Positions 24,588-32,700 of a DNA stretch of 64,000 nucleotides are shown piece after piece. The DNA is from DASZRZ01 sp963732925. Its GTDB lineage: Bacteria; Acidobacteriota; Terriglobia; Terriglobales; Acidobacteriaceae. The stretch covers positions 105,848-169,847 of the forward strand of contig CAVTBJ010000001.1 of NCBI GenBank assembly GCA_963732925.1, given 5' to 3'. The first letter of the stretch is position 1. Each line of letters opens with the position of its first letter. The position numbers and the translations under genes are program-made. The notes beneath the pieces are model-generated. The model had not been told where the DNA came from. It did no database searches and saw nothing but the letters and a program-made list of their open reading frames with translations.

Positions 24588-27503
24588 TCAAAACGCAAAC
24601 GAGAGCCGAAGATCGATTTGGCGGTTGGCATCACCCTCTCCAGAGTACGGGCCATTGGTAAGACTGAGCGACTGGCCGAACAGCGGCGAGTTCAGGTTTC
24701 CGACCGGAGTGGCCAGGTTGGCCCGGTTGAACAGGTTCTGCGCCTCCGCCGTTAAGGTCAAGGCATAGCGCTGTTCCGTACCCCCTCCGCGCGGGCCGCC
24801 AGGACCTTCGCCTGCAAGTCCCCGCCCCCCCAAACCGCCACGCCGGCGTTCCCTGCCGCCGCCCTCATCACCGCCGCCACCGCCGCCACCCCGCATCCCG
24901 CGGCCAATCGCCCCAAAGCCAAATGTGCGGCTCAAGCGCAGATTGAAGGTGAACGCAGCGGGCCCGGTCGCGGTGTTCTGAGGTATGAGATTCCCTGTGG
25001 GATCCGGACTCAGGTCAAAGGTGCCGTAAGGAGTCACGCGAACCTCGGAAGGAGGAGTGGACGCGGTGGCGTAGGACGGGCGCCCATTGTGAATTCCGGT
25101 GCCGAAAAGATCTTCTCCCAGCCCTATAGTAAAGGGAATGCCGGAGCGGGCGACGACCATGGGATAAGCCTCGATGCCGAGCGGCAAGGAGACCGTGCCT
25201 CCAATAAAGAGCCGGTGACGAATGCCGAAGGAAGCTCGACCGTAGTCAGCCATGATGTTCCATGGATTCAGCGGAAAATGGTCTGCCCCGGAGGTATCGC
25301 TTTTAACGTCATTGAAGGTGTAGTAGCCGTACAGCGAAACCCGTCGTTCGCCCAGCCGGAAGTTGGTGATGAGCTGGTTCTGCCGGAAGATTCCCTGAGA
25401 GACGTACTCGTAAATGTTACCCGCAGCGGCGCCGAGGGGGCGGACGCCGCTGGAGGGATTGGCGGGATCGTAGGTTCCGGGCAACGGTGCGTTAATGTCG
25501 TTCGTCAGGAGCTGGCGCTGGCCGCGCGAATTCAGATAAGTGAGGGAAACCGTGGCGTTGCTGGTCACCTGCCGCTCGATGCTGGCCGCGGACTCCAGCG
25601 CGTACGGCGACTTGAGCGCCGAGGCGATTCTGTAGACCGTGGGCGTACTTGTCGCGCTGGCCGCAAGCGTGGCGGCGTCCGGGAGAGCAGGGTAGAAGCC
25701 CGGGTTGGTGATTATATAGCTGAGCTGATTGACGCCGTTGAGCCGCTCCGCTTGGATCATCTGGTCGTCGTCGAAACGGTTGTAGAACACGCCGAAGCCG
25801 GCGCGAATCACCGTCTTGGGATGTCCGGATCCGAGTCCCCAGGAAATTCCCACCCGCGGCGCCCAATCCGCGCGATCGCTGACCACGTTTTCCGATTCAA
25901 AGCGCAGGCCGTAACTCACCATGAGATTGCTGCGAGCCTTCCAGTCATCCTGAACCCAGAGCGAACCATCAAGACGATTCACCGCGGCCAGCGGGGTTCC
26001 TACGCTGATGTTGAACTGACTGGGACCGAAGCCGGCCGCCTGCACCTCGGCCATGGTCATGCCCTGGCTCAGATCCTGTTCCGTCGCCTGATAATTGGCC
26101 AGCGAGTCAAAGGTAAAAGTGCCGTTGAAATTTTGATTCGCGTTCTCGCTGCGCCGGATGTCGCGGAGAAAGCCGCCGAACTGCACAAAGTGATTGGAAA
26201 AATTGATGCTGGTCAGGTTTTGCAGCTCGTAGTGGGACTCTCGCCTGTCCACTGAACCGTCGCTGTTGCCGCCTCCAGTAAAAGCGCCCAGCACATCGAG
26301 CGTAGGCGAAAAGTCCTGCGGAGAACTTGTGTTATGGAAGTGGAGGTACTGAAAGCGCGTTTCGTTGATCACGCGAGGGCTGAGAATCTGCGTGTCGCTG
26401 ATCTGCAGCAGGTGATGCCGGCGTGTCGCCGTGTAGGCCTGCGATGGCAACGACTGCGTGCCCACGCCGTCATTGATGTCTGAGATGCCAAAATAATTGT
26501 AACGGGCCGAAAGTGTGTTGTTGGGGGTGAGTTGATAGTCAATACGAGGACTCACGCTATCCAGAACCCGGGGATTGGCCACGGCAGTCGCGAAGGGGAC
26601 CTGCTGGAAACTGGAATTCAGGATTTCGGTATTAACCAGGTTGTCGCGATTGATGTTGCGCCGCTCCAGTCCCAAAAAGAACGACGCGTTTTTACCCAGT
26701 GGTCCTCCCAGCCGGCCGCCATAGAGCAATGTGTGATACGGCGGTTCCGAGGAACCGGCCAGGAAAGGACTTCCTGTGTTGAACGCGGAGGAGTTGCCGA
26801 GGATGAAACCGCCGCCATGCCAGCTGTTACTGCCCGGCTTGGTAAAAATCTCCACGCGGCCGTAGCCAAGCCGGTCGTAGGCCGCCGAAAAAGGATTCTG
26901 GTTGACTCGAATCTCGCGGATGGCCGATTTGGGTGGCAGGTCCCCGCCGGTGAAGCCATCTATATAGATCTCAGCCGCATTGGGACCTACCGAGGGCCCC
27001 GCCAGCTCCTGGATTTGGTTCGCAAGCGCATCAGGATCGTCCGCCAAGGATTGCAGGTCCGCGCCGCTGATGGAGACAGAGCTGGCATTCTCCTCCGGAG
27101 ACACCGCCACCTGCACCGCCTGCGCCTGCACATTGATTTGCGTCGACGCGGAGGCAAGCGCGAGCGTGATGTCCAGAGTCGCCTTATGGTCCGCTGCAAC
27201 CTGAATGCCGTTCTGGCGGAATACAGCAAACCCGCTTGCTTCCGCCACCACCGTGTACGTTCCTGCCGCAATCCCCTGCAGAACGTAATTGCCCTGCGCG
27301 TCGGTGGTTGTCTCGCGGGGCTCGCCGTTGGAGGCGATTACGCTCACCGTGACATTGGGCATCACAGCCCCGGTGGGGTCAATCACTTTTCCCGCAATAC
27401 TGGAACTTCCATTTTGTCCAAAGGCCAGCGTATACGAGAGCAAAACGACCACCACAGGAACCAGTACAGCCCAGCCGCACCTCCGCACAAATCCTGCAAA
27501 CAT
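24588..27503 (-). CDS. Oar-like TonB-dependent outer-membrane receptor with carboxypeptidase regulatory domain
   Basis: This protein has about 971 residues. After a signal peptide (VPVVVVLLSYTLAFGQ) comes an N-terminal carboxypeptidase-regulatory beta domain (SIAGKVIDPTGAVMPNVTV...GNYVLQGIAAGTYTVVAEASGF). A plug-like domain follows (ELAGPSVGPNAAEIYIDGFTGG, then RIEVRVNQNPFS-type spacing), then a long beta-barrel. It ends in RLSFAF, with the C-terminal phenylalanine expected of outer-membrane barrels. No clear TonB box is visible. A Gly/Arg-rich low-complexity loop lies near the C-terminus (DNA about 24780-24905). Such receptors are abundant in Acidobacteriota and probably import polymers or act in surface adhesion. 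Start 27503 is the first ATG before the signal peptide; the ribosome site is weak. Confidence 0.82.
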   Translation of the reverse strand: MFAGFVRRCGWAVLVPVVVVLLSYTLAFGQNGSSSIAGKVIDPTGAVMPNVTVSVIASNGEPRETTTDAQGNYVLQGIAAGTYTVVAEASGFAVFRQNGIQVAADHKATLDITLALASASTQINVQAQAVQVAVSPEENASSVSISGADLQSLADDPDALANQIQELAGPSVGPNAAEIYIDGFTGGDLPPKSAIREIRVNQNPFSAAYDRLGYGRVEIFTKPGSNSWHGGGFILGNSSAFNTGSPFLAGSSEPPYHTLLYGGRLGGPLGKNASFFLGLERRNINRDNLVNTEILNSSFQQVPFATAVANPRVLDSVSPRIDYQLTPNNTLSARYNYFGISDINDGVGTQSLPSQAYTATRRHHLLQISDTQILSPRVINETRFQYLHFHNTSSPQDFSPTLDVLGAFTGGGNSDGSVDRRESHYELQNLTSINFSNHFVQFGGFLRDIRRSENANQNFNGTFTFDSLANYQATEQDLSQGMTMAEVQAAGFGPSQFNISVGTPLAAVNRLDGSLWVQDDWKARSNLMVSYGLRFESENVVSDRADWAPRVGISWGLGSGHPKTVIRAGFGVFYNRFDDDQMIQAERLNGVNQLSYIITNPGFYPALPDAATLAASATSTPTVYRIASALKSPYALESAASIERQVTSNATVSLTYLNSRGQRQLLTNDINAPLPGTYDPANPSSGVRPLGAAAGNIYEYVSQGIFRQNQLITNFRLGERRVSLYGYYTFNDVKSDTSGADHFPLNPWNIMADYGRASFGIRHRLFIGGTVSLPLGIEAYPMVVARSGIPFTIGLGEDLFGTGIHNGRPSYATASTPPSEVRVTPYGTFDLSPDPTGNLIPQNTATGPAAFTFNLRLSRTFGFGAIGRGMRGGGGGGGDEGGGRERRRGGLGGRGLAGEGPGGPRGGGTEQRYALTLTAEAQNLFNRANLATPVGNLNSPLFGQSLSLTNGPYSGEGDANRQIDLRLSFAF

Positions 27504-27647
27504 CTTCCCATCCACCCCAGTTTCTCCGAATTCAACCGCTTGAACGCTCACGACTTGCGCACTCCGGTCCGGCACAACGCTCCTCGGGACGCGCGTACCT
27601 CTCTCTAGTCTGCGCCACCCGCCTCGAAGCACACAACCCGTCTTGCC

Positions 27648-27670
27648 GAAGGAAACATGCGCCGATTTAT
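27648..27670. repeat. Upstream motif shared with the ClC channel gene (copy 2)
   Basis: GAAGGAAACATGCGCCGATT and the bases after it repeat the element at 24472-24494 in the same orientation, about 145 bases before the TonB receptor start. See the copy 1 entry. Confidence 0.4.
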
Positions 27671-27722
27671 CCGGCCCAAGGCAACTCTTGGTCCGCAACC
27701 AGCAACCTTCTCCGCAGCCCGG

Positions 27723-28775
27723 TTACTTGCCATAGACAAGCAGATGAAACGTTCCGGGAATCGCTGCGGAACGGGGGTGCGGTTGCTCCTTGGTAGCCGG
27801 AGGCGCTGGAGCAAAGCGCGCCGTATCGACAAAGATGCGGTCCGTTTTTGCGTCAAAGCCCATCGTCTTGGCCCCCAGTTCGGTCTTCACCTTCCCGGCC
27901 TCGCTATAGTGGTCCGGCGAATCTTCATGAAAAATGTGAACCCATCCTTCGCGCGTGGAGACAAAGATCCGGCGGCTCGCGGGATCGAATACAGCTGCGT
28001 CGGCGCCGCCGCTGATGGGGAATGACTGGATGACTTTACCGTTATCGGCATTCATGACCACCAGCGTTTGCGGATCCCGCCCGGCGACAAACAGCCGCCG
28101 ATGCGCGCGATCCATCGCCATCGGGGCCGCTGCCCCCGCGGGTGCGATCGGCCAGTGCGACTGGACCGTCAGCGCGAGCGAATCGATGGCCGCCACCTCG
28201 CTCTTGTCGACCAGATTGTTGTAGATCATGCCGTTCCCGTCCGCGACCGCGAACTCGGGCTTGGCGCCGAGGTCAATTGTCCCCACCAGCTTCCCGGTGG
28301 CCGGATCGATCGCGGTGGCGCTATGGGCGTCGCCGTTGAAGGTAAAAACATGTTTCGATGCCGGATCATAGAGGATGCAATCGGCATCTTCGGCGGCGTT
28401 GGCCTCGCCCACTGTCTCAAGCGCCTTCAGATTGAAGATGATGATTTTTCCCTGCGCGCCGTCGCTGATGAAACCTTTTCCCAGCGCCTTGTCGAGGGCG
28501 ACGCCATGGCTAAGCTTCAGCCCGGAGATCTTGCCTTCGAGAGCGCCGCTATCGGCATTGACTACCAGCACCTCAGTGCCATGCGACAGATACACGCGGC
28601 GCGAGGCCGGATCGACCGTGATGTAGTCGAAAGTCTCGCGATTGCCCGGGGCCGCTCCATACGTATAAGTGTGGAGTAGGTGATAGCCGGAGCCCGTGGC
28701 TCCGAATAGGGCGATTGACCACAGGAGCACAAAACATGCCGTTACGGTGGGGCGATTTCCGCGCGCTACGTTCAT
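27723..28775 (-). CDS. Exported YncE-family beta-propeller protein
   Basis: This 350-residue protein has a signal peptide (VTACFVLLWSIALFGATGSG). It then has YncE-like seven-bladed propeller repeats: FDYITVDPASRRVYLSHG, GKGFISDGAQGKIIIFNL, DADCILYDPASKHVFTFNGD and GGADAAVFDPASRRIFVSTREG. These proteins sit in the periplasm and bind DNA or ligands in characterised cases; no enzyme activity is established. The start at 28775 follows AGAGGA by five bases. A clear paralog lies about 3 kb away at 31624 on the other strand, with blade-by-blade similarity throughout. Confidence 0.78.
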   Translation of the reverse strand: MNVARGNRPTVTACFVLLWSIALFGATGSGYHLLHTYTYGAAPGNRETFDYITVDPASRRVYLSHGTEVLVVNADSGALEGKISGLKLSHGVALDKALGKGFISDGAQGKIIIFNLKALETVGEANAAEDADCILYDPASKHVFTFNGDAHSATAIDPATGKLVGTIDLGAKPEFAVADGNGMIYNNLVDKSEVAAIDSLALTVQSHWPIAPAGAAAPMAMDRAHRRLFVAGRDPQTLVVMNADNGKVIQSFPISGGADAAVFDPASRRIFVSTREGWVHIFHEDSPDHYSEAGKVKTELGAKTMGFDAKTDRIFVDTARFAPAPPATKEQPHPRSAAIPGTFHLLVYGK

Positions 28776-28997
28776 GAAGGTCCTCTTTCGTTCGGCATTG
28801 CGCAACCCCCGGGATTTCTCGCGCCAATCGCTCCTGCTGATCGCAAATGCGAACGGCAAGCCCGAAGGCGCAACGATTGCGCAAACACACCAGTGTAAGA
28901 GTCCGAACCTGAAGCGAAGCTGAAAGAGTGAAGCGCAGACTCTGCTCGCCAGGGAACGCCTGGGTGCGAAGTGCCTGAAGAACACGGGCCGGGCCGG

Positions 28998-29873
28998 CTA
29001 TGCGGGTTTCACCTGTGGCGTGGGGACTGGCTTTTCAGAAACCGGTTGAATGGTTGGCGTGCCGGAACCGACGAGCCTCAGGCGAGGGGACTGCTCGATG
29101 GCGCGCAACAGCTCGCGGGATACAGCGTCGTCCATCTCGGCCGAGTCCTCCAGTTCGGTGGGGAAGCGGATTACCACCTCCAGGCCACTGTTAGTCAGTC
29201 GCAGGCGAATATGCGGTCGCGGCAGGGCCACCTCGACACTCAGGCTTTCCTGCATTGCGTGATGCTGACGTTCCATACGGTCGCGGTAGCGGGCGTATAC
29301 GGTTTCAACCGCATTCAGCATGCGCTGCTCCGCGGCGTGGTAGTCGGTCTCGGGAGCCAGCGTGAGCGTAACTTCGTGCCACATGAAGCTGGTTCCGGGA
29401 ATTTGCTTGAAGAAGCTTGCGCCAGCCTGAAAAACGATGGCGTTGGAGAATACCACTACACGTCCCGTGGGCTGGCGGCCGGTTTCGGGCGAGCTCAGTT
29501 CCATCAGGTGCAAACGGACCAGACCAATGTCGACCACGATGCCGGTAACCGATGCCATCTGCACGCGGTCGCCGACGCGCACCCCGTATTTGCCAATCAG
29601 GAAGAAATAGCCGGCCACGGCCAGGATCACGTTTTGCAAGGCAACGGCCACGCCTGCTGTGATCAGCCCTACAAATGTCGCCAGCGAACCAATCTGCGAT
29701 GCCAGTGCAAATGCAATGGCAATGGAAATCACAATCCAAAGGATGATCCGGCGGATCACCAGGAACTGGTAGCGCCGGCGAATGTCGTGCACGTAGGCAA
29801 AAATCATCTTCCGCCAAAGTTTGGCGAGCGCTATCACGACGAACAGCACTAGCGCGAGAACGATGAGCCGCAC
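28998..29873 (-). CDS. MscS-family mechanosensitive channel
   Basis: This 291-residue protein has three N-terminal helices. The third is the pore-lining helix typical of MscS: GLITAGVAVALQNVILAVAGYFFLIGKYGVRVGDRVQM. It is followed by the beta domain (VTGIVVDIGLVRLHLMEL, GRVVVFSN) and an alpha/beta C-terminal part with a Pro-rich tail. MscS channels open under membrane tension to release solutes. The start is GTG at 29873. The frame stays open upstream to the stop of the neighbouring gene (through SPPHFVPPIGAESIDV) but offers no ATG, GTG or TTG. The true N-terminus may therefore be longer or lost. Confidence 0.82.
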   Translation of the reverse strand: MRLIVLALVLFVVIALAKLWRKMIFAYVHDIRRRYQFLVIRRIILWIVISIAIAFALASQIGSLATFVGLITAGVAVALQNVILAVAGYFFLIGKYGVRVGDRVQMASVTGIVVDIGLVRLHLMELSSPETGRQPTGRVVVFSNAIVFQAGASFFKQIPGTSFMWHEVTLTLAPETDYHAAEQRMLNAVETVYARYRDRMERQHHAMQESLSVEVALPRPHIRLRLTNSGLEVVIRFPTELEDSAEMDDAVSRELLRAIEQSPRLRLVGSGTPTIQPVSEKPVPTPQVKPA

Positions 29874-29960
29874 CGGTCGGACATCAATTGACTCCGCCCC
29901 AATCGGTGGAACAAAGTGCGGCGGAGAGCAGAGATAAGGTCCGCCGGAAAGGTTTGCGCT

Positions 29961-31379
29961 CTAGCGCGCGATTTTCGTCCGTGATCCCGGCCGGTCGTGC
30001 GTACCCAAAGCGAGAATCATCTCCATCCCCTCGGGATAGACCACGTCATTGCCGCGCGTCAGGAAGTGCGAGTACACCGATATTGCTGCGCCATACGCGC
30101 TCATGCCCGTAGAGAGCGCTCGGGAATGCACGAGCGCGCCCAGTACCATTCCCACGACTTTGAATCCCGATGCGCCGCTCGCCGCCGACGGACCGGCATC
30201 GCGACCGCCCCCCTGAAGCCGGTCTTCGTGGTCTCCCTCCGTTGCGGACGTGGCAAGCATCAGCGCCATGGCCGTACTCAGATAGCGGGTCTTCGACGTG
30301 GTAGCCCTGGTTCCGCTCTCGGAATCCAGCTTCAGGTTGCTGCCGTTGGCGACAGCCAGCCCGGCCAGCGTGGCCTCGATCTGCTGCTTGCTTCCCTGCG
30401 GAGGCACGAGCTGATGAAACGCAATACGCAACTGGCCGCTGCGGGAGAGCCGCCTCGCTGGTTTTGCTTGCAGAACCGTACCCATCAGAAGGCTGCCTTC
30501 GGGCACGTACAGCCGCCCGCCCACCATTACAGGCTGGGTCACAATCGCTTTGATTGCCTGCCCTTTATCCGCCGTCCTGGAGCTCAGCGGCGTGGCCAGC
30601 ACGGCATGGACAACGCTTCCCGGCGGAGGCAGCGTTCCGATACCGGTAAGTTCAGTAGGAGGTACGGTCTCGTACCCAAAATCGAGGGGCTGAATTAAGG
30701 GCACGTCGAATGCGGTGCCCGCCTCAAGATACTCCGGACGGTACGGCAGTTCGGCAATCGCCAACTTCTTCATGCGGTGCAGTTTGCCAGGCTCATGCAG
30801 TTGTTTCAGGGCGCGGTCCCACTCCTGCTTGGCCTGGGCATGAGCCTCGCTCACCTTGTTGCGAACCTCGTTTTTGCCGACGCCAATCGCACCTTTAGGC
30901 TGCTGCTGTTCGGCCGTCACGAACCTCAGGGTTCCGCTGGAACCTGCCGAAGGCCTCGTGCTCAGGCGAATCGTGCGCCCATCACGGAGGCGCACCGAGT
31001 CGAACTGCACGCTTACCTTGCGATACGGCGTAAGATCAGCGTTCAACGCCGAAATCACGCGGCTTCGGGTGGTGAGTGTCTGAATGGACGAAATCTTCCC
31101 AGAGACTGGACTGCCGGCCGGAATCAATAGTTTGTCAAAGGCGTAAACCGGCTCGGTCAGCTTGCCCTGCACGGCCTGGCCGACATGCCGTATACGGACT
31201 TCCTTGTCGAGAGCCACCTTGAGAATGGCGTCTTCCGGCACTACGAGTGGAAGGGTAATCGATGCAGGCGCCGTGGGCTGCGAGTCGGCTGCGGGCGGGC
31301 CGGGGCGCGGTGTCAGAACTTGGGCACAGGCTGCCGAAGCCAGCGTGAGGACGAGGGTGCAGGAAGCGAAGATTCTCAT
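29961..31379 (-). CDS. Exported hypothetical protein with two VirB10/TrbI-like beta segments
   Basis: This 472-residue protein has a signal peptide (MRIFASCTLVLTLASAACA). Two similar beta-rich segments follow. The first reads VQGKLTEPVYAFDKLLIPAGSPVSGKI (about residues 70-95). The second reads AVLATPLSSRT...IKAIVTQPVMVGGRLYVPEGSLLMGTV (about 265-305). Both recall the TrbI/VirB10 pattern of PV...LLIPQGSRLxG. A helical, charged middle separates them, and the tail ends in a Gly/Ser-rich then DVVYPEGMEMILALG segment. No other secretion genes are nearby, so it is not evidence for a type IV system. The function is unknown; a periplasmic or outer-membrane location is likely. Confidence 0.65.
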   Translation of the reverse strand: MRIFASCTLVLTLASAACAQVLTPRPGPPAADSQPTAPASITLPLVVPEDAILKVALDKEVRIRHVGQAVQGKLTEPVYAFDKLLIPAGSPVSGKISSIQTLTTRSRVISALNADLTPYRKVSVQFDSVRLRDGRTIRLSTRPSAGSSGTLRFVTAEQQQPKGAIGVGKNEVRNKVSEAHAQAKQEWDRALKQLHEPGKLHRMKKLAIAELPYRPEYLEAGTAFDVPLIQPLDFGYETVPPTELTGIGTLPPPGSVVHAVLATPLSSRTADKGQAIKAIVTQPVMVGGRLYVPEGSLLMGTVLQAKPARRLSRSGQLRIAFHQLVPPQGSKQQIEATLAGLAVANGSNLKLDSESGTRATTSKTRYLSTAMALMLATSATEGDHEDRLQGGGRDAGPSAASGASGFKVVGMVLGALVHSRALSTGMSAYGAAISVYSHFLTRGNDVVYPEGMEMILALGTHDRPGSRTKIAR

Positions 31380-31623
31380 TGCAACATCATTTGCCGCTGA
31401 CCGTCTGCACGGCTAGGCAATAATTCGCGGGTAGTTCAATAAGGAGTGCTCAGGCGCTGCTGTCAATTCTAGCACTCCGGTAGGCGACCCGCGCCAACGC
31501 CCATGGGCAAGTTGGATTGGCGGGCACCTCGGCTTAAGCACGGCTTAAGCTTTACTCTGGTAAGCCTCCCGTCGAACATGCCTCCTTTTTCTCCTTAACA
31601 CTGATTCGGAAAGGAACCTCGCA

Positions 31624-32646
31624 ATGCGAAAAGTTATCCTGGCCCTTGCCGCAGTATTCTCCCTGCTGACGTGTCTGTCGGCGGCGCCTGTCAATTACCA
31701 CCTGGTCAAGCAGGTGACGCTGGGAGGAGAAGGTGGATGGGACTATCTTGCTGTGGATCCGGCCACCCACCGCATTTTTGTTTCCCATGCCACTCACGTG
31801 CTGGTGCTCGATGGAAACAGCGGTGCGCAATTAGGCGACATATCCGATACTCCCGGCGTGCATGGCATCGCCATAGCGGACGATCTGGGAAAAGGATTCA
31901 TCAGTAACGGGCGAGGAAACAGCATCACCATCTTCGACCTGAAGACTTTGAAGACCATCGGCGAGGCTCCGGCGGGTGAGAATCCGGACGGTATCATGTA
32001 CGACCCGGTCAGCCACCACGTGTTTGCCTTCAACGGGCGCAGCCACAGCGCCACCGTCGTAGATGCAAAGACCGGCCAGGTTGCCGCCACCATTCCGTTG
32101 TCCGGCAAGCCGGAGTTCGCGGTCGCCGACGGCAAGGGCCACGTCTACGTCAATATCGAAGACAAAAATAGTCTGACCGCCATTGATGCGAGGTCCATGA
32201 AGCCGACCGCCACCTGGGAGCTGCCAGGATGCGAAAGTCCCAGCGGCCTGGCCATCGATCAGGCGCATCGTCGCCTGTTCTCGGTGTGCGACGGCAAGGT
32301 AATGGCGGTAACCGATGCCGATTCGGGCAAGCAGGTGGCCAAGGTGACGATTGGGGAAGGTCCCGATGCCGCCAGGTTCGATCCCAAGACACAGCTCGCG
32401 TTCAGCTCCAACGGCGGCGACGGCACGCTGACCGTGGTGCATGAAGACAGTCCCGACAAGTACACCGTGGTGCAGTCCGTAAGCACGCAACGCGGAGCGC
32501 GCACCATGGCGCTGGATCCCGGCAACGGCAAGGTTTACCTGGTCACCGCTAAGTTCGGCGAGCGTCCGGCGCCTACGGCCGAAAATCCACGCCCGCGTCC
32601 GCCCATGGTGCCAGGATCGTTCACGCTGCTGATATTGGAAAGATAG
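31624..32646 (+). CDS. Exported YncE-family beta-propeller protein (paralog)
   Basis: This 340-residue protein has a signal peptide (VILALAAVFSLLTCLSAAP) and YncE-type blades. Examples are WDYLAVDPATHRIFVSHA, GKGFISNGRGNSITIFDL, NPDGIMYDPVSHHVFAFNG and GPDAARFDPKTQLAFSSNG. Nearly every blade of the 27723-28775 protein has a counterpart here, so the two are duplicates that have diverged. AAGGA lies eight bases before the ATG. It is convergent with the two-component system. Ligand or activity unknown. Confidence 0.8.
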   Translation: MRKVILALAAVFSLLTCLSAAPVNYHLVKQVTLGGEGGWDYLAVDPATHRIFVSHATHVLVLDGNSGAQLGDISDTPGVHGIAIADDLGKGFISNGRGNSITIFDLKTLKTIGEAPAGENPDGIMYDPVSHHVFAFNGRSHSATVVDAKTGQVAATIPLSGKPEFAVADGKGHVYVNIEDKNSLTAIDARSMKPTATWELPGCESPSGLAIDQAHRRLFSVCDGKVMAVTDADSGKQVAKVTIGEGPDAARFDPKTQLAFSSNGGDGTLTVVHEDSPDKYTVVQSVSTQRGARTMALDPGNGKVYLVTAKFGERPAPTAENPRPRPPMVPGSFTLLILER

Positions 32647-32700
32647 CCGTTCCACCCGCGTGGAAGCGCGGGGTGAAAGCGAAGCTCAGGGAGCGCCCAT

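Noticed and set aside
25089..27608. Plus-strand frames of 388 and 358 codons across the TonB receptor
   Set aside because: Antisense to a receptor with clear signal peptide, regulatory domain and terminal Phe; no features of their own.
29961..31379. Type IV secretion component
   Set aside because: The VirB10/TrbI-like segments are short and no other secretion, pilus or relaxase gene is present.
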